From Silene latifolia (taxonomy: Eukaryota > Streptophyta > Magnoliopsida > Caryophyllales > Caryophyllaceae), in NCBI RefSeq assembly GCF_048544455.1, contig NC_133531.1, positions 68,548,099 to 68,612,098 on the forward strand: a DNA stretch of 64,000 nucleotides, read 5' to 3'. The notes under the pieces were generated by a model. That model searched no databases. It saw nothing but the letters and a program-made list of their open reading frames with translations, and had not been told where the DNA came from. A program made the position numbers and the translations under genes. This document shows positions 11,826 to 24,205 of this stretch, piece after piece. Positions within the stretch are counted from its first letter, which is position 1, and every line of letters begins with the position of its first letter.

Positions 11826-12246
11826 GCTCTGTTTGGTAATACTGGCTAAAAAGGTACCTGAAACCTGATAAGGTGACTGAAATTAAAAAGGTACCTGAAA
11901 AGCTAGCTGAAAATTGGAAACTGATAAGGTAGCTGATTAATTGTAAAGTGTTTGGTAAAACTAACTGAAAAGGTAACTGATTTTTTGTAAAATGACATAA
12001 AATGACATTAGTAATTATAATAAATTAATTTAAATAAAGGGTAAATATGTAAAGTAGAACATTTCAACTACCTGAAACTTTAAAAAGCTACCTGGAGTAG
12101 CTTTTCATTTCAGGTACCTGAAAAGTCATTTCAGGTACCTGAAATAACTTTACCAAACAACACTAGGTAAAACAACTACCTGAAATATTAGTCAAATCAG
12201 GTTGCTTGGTCAAATCAGGTACTTGAAATGCTTTGCCAAACATAGC
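11826..12246. mobile_element. hAT-type MITE
   Basis: The 421-bp unit begins GCTCTGTTTGGTAA and ends TTGCCAAACATAGC, which are inverted repeats with two mismatches. The interior has many 'ggtacctgaa' and 'caggtacct' blocks on opposite strands. The termini resemble hAT MITEs, but the flanking 8-mers do not match, so superfamily and exact borders are tentative. Confidence 0.6.
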
Positions 12247-12313
12247 CATAGATTATGCTAATAGTGATAATATGAGCCGTTTATAACACAACACAAACCC
12301 AAGTATACTAATA

Positions 12314-12457
12314 TGGGCCGATTGCATTAGTTATATGGGCTGAGAACATTAAAACCTAAAATTGGCCCATATCACAACACAAACTCTCTGTCACAACTCA
12401 CAACCCATATAACCTTCTATATAAAACACTCTCCTTTACACTCTAACCTAACCCTAA
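12314..12457 (+). promoter_or_regulatory. Promoter-like block: Site II, TATA and telo-box
   Basis: Two TGGGCY motifs (12314, 12336) and one on the opposite strand (GGCCCAT, 12364-12370) are followed by a TATA box TATATAAAA (12418-12426) and a telo-box TAACCCTAA (12449-12457). This order is typical of promoters of ribosomal-protein and other growth genes in plants. Downstream, 12470-12660 is C/T-rich leader-like sequence, and the first ATG (12661) opens only a six-codon frame. No gene body is recognised. The block starts about 70 bp after a MITE. Confidence 0.45.
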
Positions 12458-12996
12458 TCTCCTTAATTAATCGCCTCCTTCATCAATCGCCTCCTTCACC
12501 TCCTTCATCAATCACTTCCACCTCCTTCATCATCAACAGACTCCCTTATACGCGCCCTCGTTAACACTCTCTCATATCCGCATCCTCCCTCATCCACACC
12601 CTCATTTGCCTCCCCCCTCATCCATTTTTCGCCGCCCTCAACCACACTTATATCGTGTAAGATGAAGGTCAAGAGGTGAAGATGATGTGCAAGGCAATCG
12701 AGATTAAGACAATGACGGTACAGTCTTATACTCGGCTTTTTTTTTTCTATTTTTCATGACATGCAAAGTAATTTTCTTTTATTTTTGGGTGTTTTTTGTG
12801 ATTTATATGGTGTTTTTGTTAATTTGTTATGCGTTTTTACAATAAAAACAATCAATCTTAGTATTTATGGATAGTTTTAGTAATTTAATCTTTAAGTTTT
12901 TAAATAATAACATGCAATATGTGTATTTCAGACATAACACCTTCAAAATAGGGTCCTATTTTGTACCAAATAAATAAGGTCCAAAATTCTTTTCTC

Positions 12997-13299
12997 CTTC
13001 CTCCATTCAACTCCACTCTACCATGTTTGATTTTGCACAAGTATTAAGGAGTTAATAAAGAAATGAAAGAAGTACAAATGGAATTGTGCAAATTACTTTA
13101 TTAATGCATAATGTGTGGGTCATAAGAGTTTTGATTAAGCATTATGGAAAGGAGGTGGGTCATCTAGTGGCATTTCTTGTAAATAGGATGGTGTGATAAG
13201 GACAATATGGTCATTTTACTTTCTTTTTATAGTAAGTGGTAAAGTGGAGTTGAATGGATGATTATGGAAATGTGGTAGAGTGGAGTTGAATGGAGGAAG
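12997..13299. mobile_element. Stowaway-like MITE, third copy type
   Basis: The left end cttcctccattcaactccac is matched by the inverted right end (gtggagttgaatggaggaag), followed by TA at 13300-13301. The left TA is lost. About 303 bp and non-coding; an internal copy of the terminal sequence occurs near 13235. Confidence 0.65.
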
Positions 13300-13301
13300 T
13301 A

Positions 13302-13904
13302 TATATCCAATTTTCGGTGCATTTTTTTTATTATTATTTATTATATTCGAACTCAAAAAAAGCGTAGTTATATGATAAAGTTACTCATTTTAATTTTATT
13401 GTTAATTTAAAACAAAACATTTGAATTTTTACAATTTTCTTTGGAGATATTAATGCTTCAATAGTCAGATCTGAGGTATTATTGTTGATTTGTATTTGTT
13501 AACAAATTAATGTGCATTTTTTTCATAATATATTTCATTTTAAGTGGAAAAAGTCGTACATTTATCATTTACATACATATTTTCATTTGTATTTCAATTT
13601 AACATAAGAGCAATCAACTTTTATAAATTTTATTGAGCTTTTAATGCTCTCAATAATACTCAGATCTAAGTTATTATTGTTGACTGGTAATTGCTTTTTT
13701 TTTTCACATATGGAATTTTAAATTAATTCATTTAAATAAATTAAATAGGGGTTTTTTACTTGTAATTTAATAAATTAATTTATGAAATGATATAATTTCA
13801 TAAAGTGATCTGTGAAATTAATTAATCTCGGGTCGTACTTTATCCGAAACAATTGAGTCAACCTGAATCGAGTCGAAACTTATGGCTCTAACACTAATGT
13901 ATGC
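13302..13904. other. AT-rich spacer with a diverged direct repeat
   Basis: No gene is seen. A ~40-bp segment around 13451-13490 (cagatctgaggtattattgttga) recurs imperfectly around 13648-13690. Confidence 0.4.
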
Positions 13905-13929
13905 GTCTGACCCGACTTAAACCACATGG

Positions 13930-14346
13930 TGTAAGAATTATCATATTAATTCTCTATTATGTGGACCTAATTACTGACGTCAGACACTCTAATAGATAAT
14001 AGCTAAATATGATGTTTCGGGTTTTTAGTCGGAGTAATAGACTAAGTGGATTACGGTTAATGTTTACAGACCATTAACATATTAGGCCCACTTATCTAAT
14101 TATGTCCCTCCTGCCACCTATATAATAAAAGCTACACCTGTTTGTGGTTTTAACCTAATTCATATTCATTAAGAGAAACACACAAGAAGAGAATTAGAGA
14201 ATAAGGGAGGCAGGAGAAGGTAAAAGATTGGAGTTTATCTTCTTGTTGATTTCAAGGAATCTCCTTATCAGATCTAATGACTACTCCACGTAAGTATTCA
14301 TCTGTAATTATCACTGCAATCAAGATCCTCTAAATTTATGTTTACA
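13930..14346 (+). repeat. 5' LTR of element D
   Basis: 417 bp, starting TGTAAGAATTATC and ending ATGTTTACA. A TATA box (TATATAATAAAA, 14119-14130) lies about two-fifths in. Confidence 0.95.
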
Positions 14347-14348
14347 TG

Positions 14349-14362
14349 TGGATCAGAGCAGG
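14349..14362 (+). other. Primer-binding site of element D
   Basis: TGGATCAGAGCAGG begins two bases after the LTR and resembles the usual initiator-Met tRNA PBS (TGGTATCAGAGC) with one base lost. Confidence 0.7.
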
Positions 14363-14446
14363 TTTGTGATTGCAGTTATAGTTCTGATTAATGTTTCAAT
14401 TATGTCTTTTGAATGAAATTAATGTTTAATTATGATTGTTTCCGCT

Positions 14447-14539
14447 GCCCTAATTGAATTATTTCAATTCTTATGATGCCCTAATTGAATTATTTCAATT
14501 CTTATGATGTCCTAATCGAATTATTTCAATTCGTATGAT
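14447..14539 (+). repeat. Three tandem 31-bp units in D leader
   Basis: Units at 14447-14477, 14478-14508 and 14509-14539; the first two are identical and the third has a few changes. Each contains the 7-bp inverted repeat AATTGAA/TTCAATT. Confidence 0.85.
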
Positions 14540-15175
14540 GTTTGTATTTTATTGTTTATGGTTCTTAATCGCACAACTACACTGTTCAGCGACAGACTAT
14601 TCACGAGCACTGTTCACGCAGAAAGTTACTGTTCATCAGTTTTGAGTGTCGGATTTTGATGTTATAATAATATTTTTCGAGTGTAAACGGCGTTCTAAAC
14701 CAGACTGCATAGCAGGGTTAGCGTTTTTAAGCCTAATTCTGACGTCTTCATTGAGTTTCAGGACGTTTTTGGTTAAAAATTATGATTTTTTGTTTTATTC
14801 ATAATAGTTTTCGATCGAGCTAATGTTTCACTCGATCGAAGCTCTTAAGCATGAATAAGTTCCTTCTCGCATTATAGTTTACGATACCTTATGTTTGATC
14901 AAGTATGCTCGTGTGATATTTATGTTATTAAGTACATAAGTTAATATAATTATCATATTGTTGTTGTAAGCCTACATATTATTTGTGTAAATATATCATT
15001 TGATATCGAATGTAAGAGACTTTCGCATTATGACAAGTTGAAATTCACCACAGTGATTTCATCTCGTACGCGATCAAATCTCATAATGGAATCATATTGA
15101 ACATTCACATTAGGTTGAGGTTCGCCACAGTGGACTCAAATTATGTAGTGAATTTCCGACTAAGCATCTAATGGG

Positions 15176-15315
15176 GTAAAGTAACTTGTATTAAGGTTTT
15201 ACCCACAGGTAACCTGACATTAAAGTAAAACACCCATTAAGGAGAGTAAAGTAACTTGTATTAAGGTTTTACCCACAGGTAACCTGACATTAAAGTGAAA
15301 CACTCATTAAGGAGG
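15176..15315 (+). repeat. Two tandem 70-bp units in D leader
   Basis: GTAAAGTAACTTG starts at 15176 and again at 15246; the 70-bp units differ at only about three sites, so the duplication is recent. Confidence 0.85.
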
Positions 15316-15431
15316 GTATACTCTATTATGTAATTAAGCATGTGTAGGTTGCCCACAGATACTATACTTGCCTGATAAATGTTTATGAGTTACTCATTTA
15401 AGTTTCAAGTTTTAGTCATAATTGCTATTGT

Positions 15432-16156
15432 GTGTTAAACTCAAAGCCTAATGTTTTGAGCATTGTTCATAATGCAGTACCGTTGCAAAACTCTCTCAAT
15501 AACTGTGTCCAAGCTGTTCCACAACTTGATGATACTAATTACTCAGAATGGAAAGAGCATCTCGAGTTCTATTTAGGGATCCTTGAACTCGATCAAGTGC
15601 TTACTGGGTCAGCTCCAGCTGAACCAGCTTCTGATGCGAGTAAAGAAGTACTTGAAGAGTATAACTGGTGGAAGAAATCTGATAGTCTTTGCCTAAAGTT
15701 TTTGCGTCTTACCACTGCACCAAACATTAAGTCCTCCATTTCGGAGACAGGTTGTAACACGACCCGGCAAGTGCATGGAAATCATTAAGGAACGCTTTCA
15801 GACTACCGATAAAGCGGTAGCTGGAAGGCTTATGTCTGAACTTACCACTGCTAAGTATAATGAGAGTGTAACCACCATGCAGCAGCATGTGTTACACATG
15901 ACGAATCTGGCAGCTAAGTTGGGAAAATCTGGGCATGAAAGTTGACGATCCGTTCCTCGCCCGATTTATCATCAACTCTTTGCTCGATAAGTTTGATGCT
16001 TTCCATCTTCATTACAACACCGTTAAGGAAATTTTGAGTGTTAATGAATTAACCAATAAACTGGTTCAGAAGCAAAGCAAGAATCAAACGAAAGATGAGG
16101 CCGATGCCTCAAGTAAGATCTTGGCTTATCCCAGGCACATCATGTGCATCATGTAA
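15432..16156 (+). pseudogene. Gag of copia element D (frameshifted)
   Basis: The first segment (to about 15770) encodes a copia Gag N-terminus with DDTNYSEWKEHLEFYLG, the usual substrate-like motif of this family. A frameshift near 15770 moves the reading to a second frame (MEIIKERFQTTDKAVAGRL). Another near 15937 moves it to a third (15935-16156, KVDDPFLARFIINSLLDKF). The CCHC zinc-knuckle region after 16150 is not recognisable. It cannot make a full Gag. Confidence 0.8.
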
Positions 16157-16340
16157 GCGGGAAATCTAAGGGTAAGTTTGGAAACAGAAAGGGCATGAAG
16201 TCCGGCCCTTCGATAAGTTGTCTGGATCGACATAAAGAATGATATTAAGAAGGGGAAAGTTGTTTTTTCCGTAAAAAACCCAGGCACTTTCGAATGATCG
16301 CATAAAGCGTAAGAATTGGTTCGAAAAGAAGGGTAAGCCT

Positions 16341-19300
16341 TTGGCTTTAGTATGTTTCGAATCAAATTATGTTGCAGTTCCTTCTAATACATGGTGGCTA
16401 GATTCAGGCTCTAATGTACATGTTTCGAATTCCTTGCAGGGATTTCTTACGACAAGAACCATAAATCCAAATGAGGCCTCCTTATACATGGGGAATAAAG
16501 ATAAAGCCTCCGTAGAAGCCATTGGAAGGTTTAGCTTGGAATTAAGCACTGGATTTAAGTTGAAGTTGGAGGATACCCTTTATGTTCCCTCCTTCGGACG
16601 CAATTTAATTTCAGTTTCTAAGTTAGATAATGATGGTTTTAAATTAACTTTTGGACAAGGTTGTTTCAGTATGTTTCGAGACAATATTTTTGTTGGTTCT
16701 GGAATTTTGGAAAACGGATTGTATCGAATTTATTTAGATAAATTGTTTTCAGAATCTCTTTGTGTTTCTCATAATGTTTCCCTGCATAATAATGTTAGTT
16801 CGAAACGTGGAAGGTCTAATGAAAGTTCCTCCTTCTTGTGGCATAAACGTTTGGCCCATATTTCAAGAGAAAGAATGAGCATATTGGTTAAAGACAATAT
16901 ACTACCTTCTCTTGATTTTACGGATTTCGGGACGTGTGTGAAATGCATTAAGGGTAAGCAAACCAAACACACCAAGAAAGGGTCCACAAGAAGCACTGCT
17001 CTTTTAGAAATTATACATACAGACATATGTGGTCCATTTGATGTTCTCTCCATGAGCGGAGAGAAATATTTCATCACCTTTATTGATGATTATTCACGTT
17101 ATTATTATCTTTACCTTTTGCATGAAAAATCTCAATCAATAAACGCTTTAGAGGTTTACATTAAGGAGGTGGAAAGGCAATTGGAAGAAAGTGAAAATCG
17201 TAAGGTCAGATAGGGGTGGTGAATATTATGGCAAATATGATGAATCAGGACAACATCCTGGTCCTTTTGCAAAACTCCTTGAAAGTTTGGGTATTGTCCC
17301 TCAGTACACAACTCCTGGTTCTCCTTGGATGAATGGTGTTCTGAGAGGCGTAATCGAACCCTATTAGAGGCTGTGAGGACAATGATGAGTAATACTAATC
17401 TACCCATGAAGTTGTGGATGCATGCCCTTATGACTGCTGTGTATGTTGGAAATCGGGTTCCCAATAAAGCAGTTTCAAAGACACCATTTGAACTATGGAA
17501 AGGATGGAAACCAAGTCTTCAACACTTACATGTATGGGGATGCCCAGCAGAGGCACGCATTTATAATCCACATGAAAGGAAGCTTGATCCTAGAACTATT
17601 AGTGGCTTCTTTATCGGCTATCTAGAAAAGTCCAAAGGGTATAGGTTTTACTGTCCTACACACAAGACAAGAATTGTTGAAACCGGAAATGCCAAATTCC
17701 TTGAGAATGGCGAAGTTAGTGGGAGTGATCAGGTAAGGGATGTCGTCGTCAATGAGGTTAGGGTGGCAATTCCAGTTCCTTTGCCCCCAATTTCTATTGA
17801 TGAAGTTCCACATAATGATAATGTTGACTCAGTCAATATTGTGGAACCTAATGTTGATGATCCTCCACCCCCGAATGATAACATCGCCACTAAGGATGTT
17901 GATACAGCACTTGAAATAACATTAAGAAGGTCCACAAGACCTAGAAGGCCAGCTATTTCAGATGACTATGAAGTATATCAATGTGAATTTGACATTAGTG
18001 TGGATAATGATCCGGTTACGTTTTCACAAGCTATGAATAGTGATGATTCCGATAAATGGATTAATGCCATGAAAGAAGAGATGGAGTCTATGGCTAAGAA
18101 TGAGGTATGGGAGTTGGTCAATTTACCAGTAAGTCATAAGGCTGTCGGCTGCAAGTGGGTCTTTAAGACCAAGCGCGACTCGCTTTAATCAGAAAGAAGG
18201 CATTGATTATAATGAAACCTTCTCTCCAGTTTCTAAGAAGGATTCTTTACGGATCATTTTAGCTTTAGTAGCTCATTTTGACTTAGAGCTACATCAAATG
18301 GATGTGAAAACGGCATTCTTGAATGGGAGTTTGGAAGAAGAAGTCTATATGGCTCACCAAGGCTTCATTATTGATGACAAAGAGGACAAAGTCTCAGTAT
18401 ATTAAAGAAGTCCATTTATGGGCTTAAGCAAGCTTCTCGGCAATGGTATATTAAGTTCCATAATACCATCACCTCCTTTGGGTTTCAAGAAAACACTTGT
18501 TGATCGGTGTATATACCGAAGATCGGTGGGAGTAAGTTTGCATTTTTGGTCTTATATGTCGATGATATACTCATCATGAAAGTGATTTGGGACTATTACA
18601 TCAAACTAAAGATTTCCTATCAAGCAACTTTGAGATGAAAGATATGGGAGAGGCGTCCTATGTGATCGGGGTGGAAATATCTCGAGACAGATCACAAAGG
18701 ACATTAGGGTTGTCTCAGAAAGCCTATATCATGAAGGTCTTAGAAAGATTTAGCATGGTAAAATGTAATCCCAATGATGTTCCTATTCAGAAAGGGGATA
18801 AGTTCAGCTTAAGTATGTGTCCTAAGACTGAACTAGAACGAAATGCCATGAAAAACTTTCCTTATGCATCTCTAGTTGGAAGCTTAATGTATGCGCAGGT
18901 TTGTACAAGACCTGACATAAGTTTTGCAGTGGGTATGTTGGGTCGATATCAGTCCAATCCTGGAATGGGTCATTGGAGTGCGGCTAAGAAAATTTTAAGG
19001 TACTTCAAGGGAACAAGGGACAAAATGCTCACTTATAGACATACTGATCAGCTTGAGATTATTGGATATGCTGACTCATATTTTGGAGGATGTGTGGACT
19101 CAAGGAAAAGCACCTTTGGTTATGTGTTTGCTTTAGCTGGGGAGGCAATCTTCTGGAAGAGTACTAAACAGACAATTATTGCCTCATCCACTATGGAATC
19201 TGAATTTGTAGCGTGCTTTGAGGCTACTATTCAAGCTTTATGGTTGCGGAACTTTCTTTCAGGGATTAGCATTATGAATTCTGTTGCAAGGCCGCTGAAA

Positions 19301-19533
19301 ATTTAATGTGATAATGTCAAATTGTCTTCTTTTCGAAGAATGATAGGTATTCTAAAGGTATAAAACACATGGAAATGAAATACCTATCAGTTAAGGAGGA
19401 AGTTCAGAAAAATACCGTGTCAATTGAGCACATCACGACTAGTGCCAATATAGCAGATCCTTTAACTAAGGGGTTACCTCCAAAGACATTTTTAAAGCAT
19501 GCTACTGATATGGGTCTGGAAGATAATCATTAA
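16341..19533 (+). pseudogene. Pol of copia element D: protease, integrase, RT, RNase H
   Basis: The order is protease (WWLDSGSNVHVS, 16394 on), GAG-pre-integrase with the zinc-binding pair LWHKRLAH and CVKC, and integrase core (HTDICGPF, then FIDDYSR). The reading shifts near 17200 and again near 17337. It continues as SERRNRTLLEAVRTMM, the FFIGY C-terminal part and the start of RT ([11 protein letters not shown]). About 45 bp of RT is deleted at 18180. The catalytic LYVDDILI lies near 18556, and RNase H ends at 19533 with SANIADPLTKGL. At least four frame breaks make it non-functional. Confidence 0.85.
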
Positions 19534-19952
19534 GGCTTTTCGTTTGTGTTTGGATCATGCTAGTGTTTTGTAATGATGACACTTATGTTTTGATTAATCA
19601 ACTTATGTTTTCTTATGATGATGGTTTCGAACGATTTTTCGTATCGTATTATTGTTATTGTATACATTATTATTGCACGATTAACGAATCGGTCCTTTTC
19701 CTCAAGGACATTATCGGGGATTATGTTTGCTCCTTGTACTGGATCGATTATTCTAAATGATTGGTCCGTAGTACATGGAAGGACCACTTCTCTTGTATAG
19801 TAGTGTTTCCGCCATGACTCAACTAGTTGTTCGGAATGATCAGGGTAATTAAGATAAACCCATTATGTATTCATTTAGTTTTCTGCGCGACTTATGACTC
19901 TGTTTACACGTGACATTATGTTTAGGTCAGTAATATGGTCCAAGTGGGAGAA
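19534..19952 (+). other. 3' untranslated region and PPT of element D
   Basis: About 400 bp of non-coding sequence separate RNase H from the 3' LTR. It ends in the polypurine tract CAAGTGGGAGAA (19941-19952), directly abutting TGTAAG of the LTR. Confidence 0.75.
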
Positions 19953-20369
19953 TGTAAGAATTATCATATTAATTCTCTATTATGTGGACCTAATTACTGA
20001 CGTCAGTCACTCTAATAGATAATAGCTAAATATGATGTTTCGGGTTTTTAGTCGGAGTAATAGACTAAGTGGATTACGGTTAATGTTTACAGGCCATTAA
20101 CATATTAGGCCCACTTATCTAATTATGCCCCTCCTACCACCTATATAATAAAAGCTACACCTGTTTGTGGTTTTAACCTAATTCATATTCATTAAGTGAA
20201 ACACACAATAAGAGAATAAGAGAATAAGGGAGGCAGGAGAAGGTAAAAGATTGAAGTTTATCTTCTTGTTGATTTCAAGGAATCTCCTTATCAGATCTAA
20301 TGACTACTCCACGTAAGTATTCATCTGTAATTATCACTGCAATCAAGATCCTCTAAATTTATGTTTACA
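19953..20369 (+). repeat. 3' LTR of element D
   Basis: 417 bp, same length as the 5' copy, with roughly eight substitutions and no indel. TATA box at about 20142-20153. Confidence 0.95.
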
Positions 20370-20449
20370 CATGGGTCTGACCCGAATTGATCCACATGTG
20401 TTTGACCGCATTTGACCCACATGGATCTGACCCGACTCACATATGTATG

Positions 20450-21805
20450 AGCTGATGATCTGACCAAGTTTGTTTAATTGACTCGAATTTCATCTTATGT
20501 AGAATTTATTTCATAGTAATAAACTTTCTAATCGTCTTTTAATTACACATGCAGGTTTTTTTTGGACTTGCACGATTGTTGATTCGTAATTCTGAGAAAG
20601 TGTAGGCCTATTCAAATCTGTTGTGAATGGATGTTAGCCCATTATTCTAATTCTGAATTGTTATTATCGTAAATAATTTATTTGGCGATTCGATTCAAGG
20701 ATACTAACTATTATGATATTATGATGATAATTTGGCCATAGAAACGGACTTGTGGTAGCAGAAATTAATTGGTAGCCTATCATTGCCACCTTCCGAAAAC
20801 GGAATGGCGGCTCGTAGATAGTTCCCTTAAAATTTTGCTCCAAGTTAATTCTCGGTGATGATTGGATATCTGGACAGATATGAGAGAATATTAAAAATTA
20901 AAATTATATTTTTACATATTATATCGTTAAATGTAACAACCTTTTTGATTTTTAACAATATAATTTTAATTTCATAAGATTGAATTTTAATTTCCTTTTT
21001 TCTACAAGAAAGTATATAATTTTATTATTCGAGTTTATATTTTCTTAAGATTGTTGCAACTATATGAATGATTGAATATAAATCATGATTTAAAATTTAT
21101 TTTTTAAAATGGATTTTGTTTTTTAGTCTCTTTGTTCATTTACAACTAATTTATAATTGCATTTTGTATTTAATTTTTTGGTAAATCGACATAAGCGGTG
21201 GATTTTTTTTTGGTGTGTTACTGTTATTTTATTTTATTATTGTAGTAAAAAGTGTAGTAAAAGTTTGTATTGTATTTGTATCATTTTTTTTTGTAATTTG
21301 TTGTTATTTATTGTAATGTAAATTGTTGTAAATTGTTGTTATTTATTGTAATATAAATTATTCATAAGTATTTTATTCGTTAATAAATAGTTAATTCGTT
21401 AAATTATTCATAAATATTTACGTATAAATTATAAATTAAATGCAATCATTTTACGTACAAAACATGAACAACGACGGTTATTTGTTAATTAATTCCTTAA
21501 TTTTTCTGTAGGTCCCGCATTGAATGGTATAAAAGAAAAAAGAAAAAAAAAGTTGGATTTGGTGATGTAGACGCACATAATTGCTCTAAATGTTTCTGTA
21601 TTTATAAAGATAAGATTTATTGAAAATGGATAAAGTGACTCATTTTGCTTTCCACCTATCAATTGTATTAATATAAAATAAGAGGGTAGGATGTGATTAA
21701 AAGTAGAGTGACCTGGCTTGACATAATAAAGAATAATAAAAAAATTGTCATTTCCTATGCCACAACACAAATTGGCGTTTCTTTCTTCAATTTTTCGGTT
21801 TTTTT
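20450..21805. other. AT-rich intergenic DNA, no gene seen
   Basis: Strongly AT-rich, with short T and TTG runs and no credible coding frame. The 'ttgttatttattgtaatgtaaattgt' phrase repeats around 21300-21360. Confidence 0.5.
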
Positions 21806-22940
21806 TCCAAACTGGATAAATTTGTCAACATGTTACCAATTTTTCATTTTTTTTTTCAAACTGGATAAATCTGTCGACGTGTTACCATTATAAGACTGCA
21901 AGTAAACACTACGACATTAGTAAAAGTGGTGACATATTACTTTGTTAAAAATGTTACCAAGTTAGTCAGTAATGTGACTATTCTACAATATGTTTTATGG
22001 GATTTGAATGAATCTTATAGTGATAAAATTGATGAATGAACATGGTGACATACGAGAATGTGTCACAATGTTCGCATTTTAGTACAGAAATGTAACCATG
22101 TTGAATAATAGGTTTATTGATTTTAAAGAGTGTTAAAAATGGAAACATATATGAACTTAGATGGTCACAACATAAAAAAGGGTGGTTTGTGTAAAAATGA
22201 TATTATCTTAGTCCAGTGGCGGACCTAGAACTTAAGTAAAAGAGGGCACAAATTTTTTTTCCTCGGTATCATCTTCAATCTAAAAAGCAATTTTAAAATT
22301 TTTAAAAATCCTAAACTAATATTGTATATAGAACAAAATGCAACAATAATTGGTCATTTATGATTTTTTTTTTCGTAAAGTAATTTATTTGGAATTTTTT
22401 CTTCACACTTAAAAGTTTGATGTAATAGTGTTTGAAAATAATACTCTAGTCTCTTAATATATAAAACAATTTAGTACTTATTTTAGCAAATGAGTAAAAG
22501 TGGCTCAATAGGCGAGACTTAAAAGTAAGATGAATTTTTACTATGAGGTCTAGGGATAACTCCATTTAGAAGCAATTTGTTACAATTAAATGATAAGGGC
22601 TCAGCCCAAATCACTAAAAAATTAAGTCAAAAAATACTCCAACAAGGAGATTAGAACCTAGTACCTCATGGCTATTCATAAGAACTTCTACCGCAACTAT
22701 GCTAACATAGACTACTTGCTTATTATATACACTCATAAGTATTAATCTTTCTAAAGTCGTAGGGTGCACTTGCCCCCCCGGGACCCCCTAGGTCTGGTCA
22801 TGTCTTAGTTTGAAATGTAACCATTATAAGATTGAAAGGTAGGCATTACAACATTAAGAAAAATGGAGACATATTACTTTGTCTTAAAAATGTGACCATA
22901 TTACAATATGTTTTGTAGGATTAATAGTGATGATATTTTT
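21790..22940. repeat. Diverged repeats with recurrent ATGTNACCAT motif
   Basis: A ~47-bp phrase (caaactggataaat..gtcRacRtgttacca) is tandemly duplicated at about 21808-21890. About 130 bp at 21885-22015 reappear imperfectly at 22810-22935, with 'acatattactttgt' in both. Variants of 'atgtgaccat' and its complement recur throughout. This looks like an old degenerate tandem or element-derived array. Confidence 0.4.
22213..22796. repeat. Possible non-autonomous DNA element (AGTGGCGGA type)
   Basis: It begins AGTGGCGGACCTAG and ends near CCCCCTAGGTCTGG, a poor inverted match. The start resembles a widespread plant repeat with AGTGGCGGAG(C/T) termini, which is recall, not proof. Non-coding; borders uncertain. 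Confidence 0.3.
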
Positions 22941-23533
22941 TTTTGGGAATGTAACAGTGAGATTTTGATGGTTCAAAGAAATAGGGAAAATGAAAGAGGG
23001 TTTGATGAGGTATTAGCAATGGGGGTTCACGTAAAAAGGTGGGAAGGGAATTTGTATTGTTTTTCATGATTAAAAGTAATGATTAACCATTAAAATAATG
23101 CTTTTAGTACTACCTAGTGAGCAACCTATAAACAACTAGTCACAATCTAGTCGACAACTGTTGGACCATATAAATATATGTTTATGTTTTGATGATGTCA
23201 AGAGTACTTGATATTTTATATACTCGTTGCACGTAATTGTTTGTTTAATCTTTTAGATTAGACTTACTAATCGCAAGCATTAAAGAATTGTAATGGAAGT
23301 ATGATGCGTTTATATCATGATCAAGCCCTCATCAAGGATCAAGGTTTTACAACTGTTAAAGTATTATTCAAGCATTCATGAGAAGATGAAGCTCTTTTAA
23401 AGATTAATCAAGCTTGAATAATGAAGAAGCCTAGATTCGAAAATCTCCAAAGAAGATTAGAATAGTGTAGGTGGTTATCTCGTAATGATAACCTAAGAAT
23501 GCACTTCTTAGATTGGTAAAATTATAGCCTCAC

Positions 23534-23573
23534 AGCTATAACATTGCTTATATAAGAGCTCAATGTTATAGCT
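23534..23573 (+). promoter_or_regulatory. 13-bp perfect hairpin in A LTR
   Basis: AGCTATAACATTG (23534-23546) and its exact reverse complement CAATGTTATAGCT (23561-23573) enclose 14 nt containing TTATATAAG. A third half-copy, CTATAACATTG, follows at about 23580. In the 3' LTR (53078-53117) one base of the second arm has changed. Confidence 0.85.
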
Positions 23574-24197
23574 CTTCTACTATAACATTGAGATGTGAAG
23601 TTTATATAATACACGACAAAAATAGTTTTTAAGTTGTTTTTTAGAAAATTGTTTTTATTCTTTTAAATGTTTTTAGTAGAAGTATTTATTTTACAAGGAA
23701 GCTTATATTCATATTGAGTGTGGTTTTATTATAAGTTTATAATCAGTAATTATATTGAATCAACTTATGAGTTGAGTCATATTACTAATTAGGGTTTCTA
23801 ATACTACATACTCTAAAACCCTAAATCTAACCTAATGTCAAGCTAGGGTTTTCACGAAAACAAGGTCTATGAGTTGTGTGGACTCTCGTGTAAACTTGAT
23901 AATATAATTTAAGTATTGTTAAGATTTTATTCTCTAGAATTATCTTAACATATCTTTTATATTTAGCATGATATGATTATATATGATAAGATATTTCTGT
24001 TATGGAAAAATCTTATCATATCTTAAGATTTAAGGAAAAGATAATAGGTGAATAATTGATAAAATTATCTTTTAGTTATTCTCTATCTTTTCCTAAGATT
24101 TTAAGGATAAAAATAATAAGATATGATTTGTTTACATATCATATATTTCGGCCATCTAGGTTTTCGGTGATACCGTGAGTCCTGCTTTCCCTTGTTC

Positions 24198-24205
24198 TAT
24201 AAATA
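24198..24205 (+). promoter_or_regulatory. TATA box of element A LTR
   Basis: TATAAATA followed by a C/A-rich stretch suits transcription start about 30 bp downstream; conserved at 53742-53749 in the 3' LTR. Confidence 0.6.

Larger units (their letters stand above)
13930..20369 (+). mobile_element. Ty1/copia element D, full length but decayed
   Basis: The 6,440-bp element has two 417-bp LTRs, a perfect 5-bp duplication CATGG (13925-13929, 20370-20374), a PBS after the 5' LTR and a PPT before the 3' LTR. Gag, integrase, RT and RNase H are in copia order on the + strand but carry several frameshifts and a deletion. The LTRs differ at about 8 of 417 sites by eye, so insertion was fairly recent. 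Lineage not assigned. Confidence 0.95.
13905..20449. repeat. 25-bp minisatellite interrupted by copia element D
   Basis: Four units of 24-26 bp with the pattern (g/a)TCTGACCCG...CCACATGG are visible: 13905-13929 on the left, and 20375-20400, 20401-20424 and 20425-20449 on the right. The copia element at 13930-20369 lies exactly between them, its CATGG duplication being the last five bases of a unit. Confidence 0.7.
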
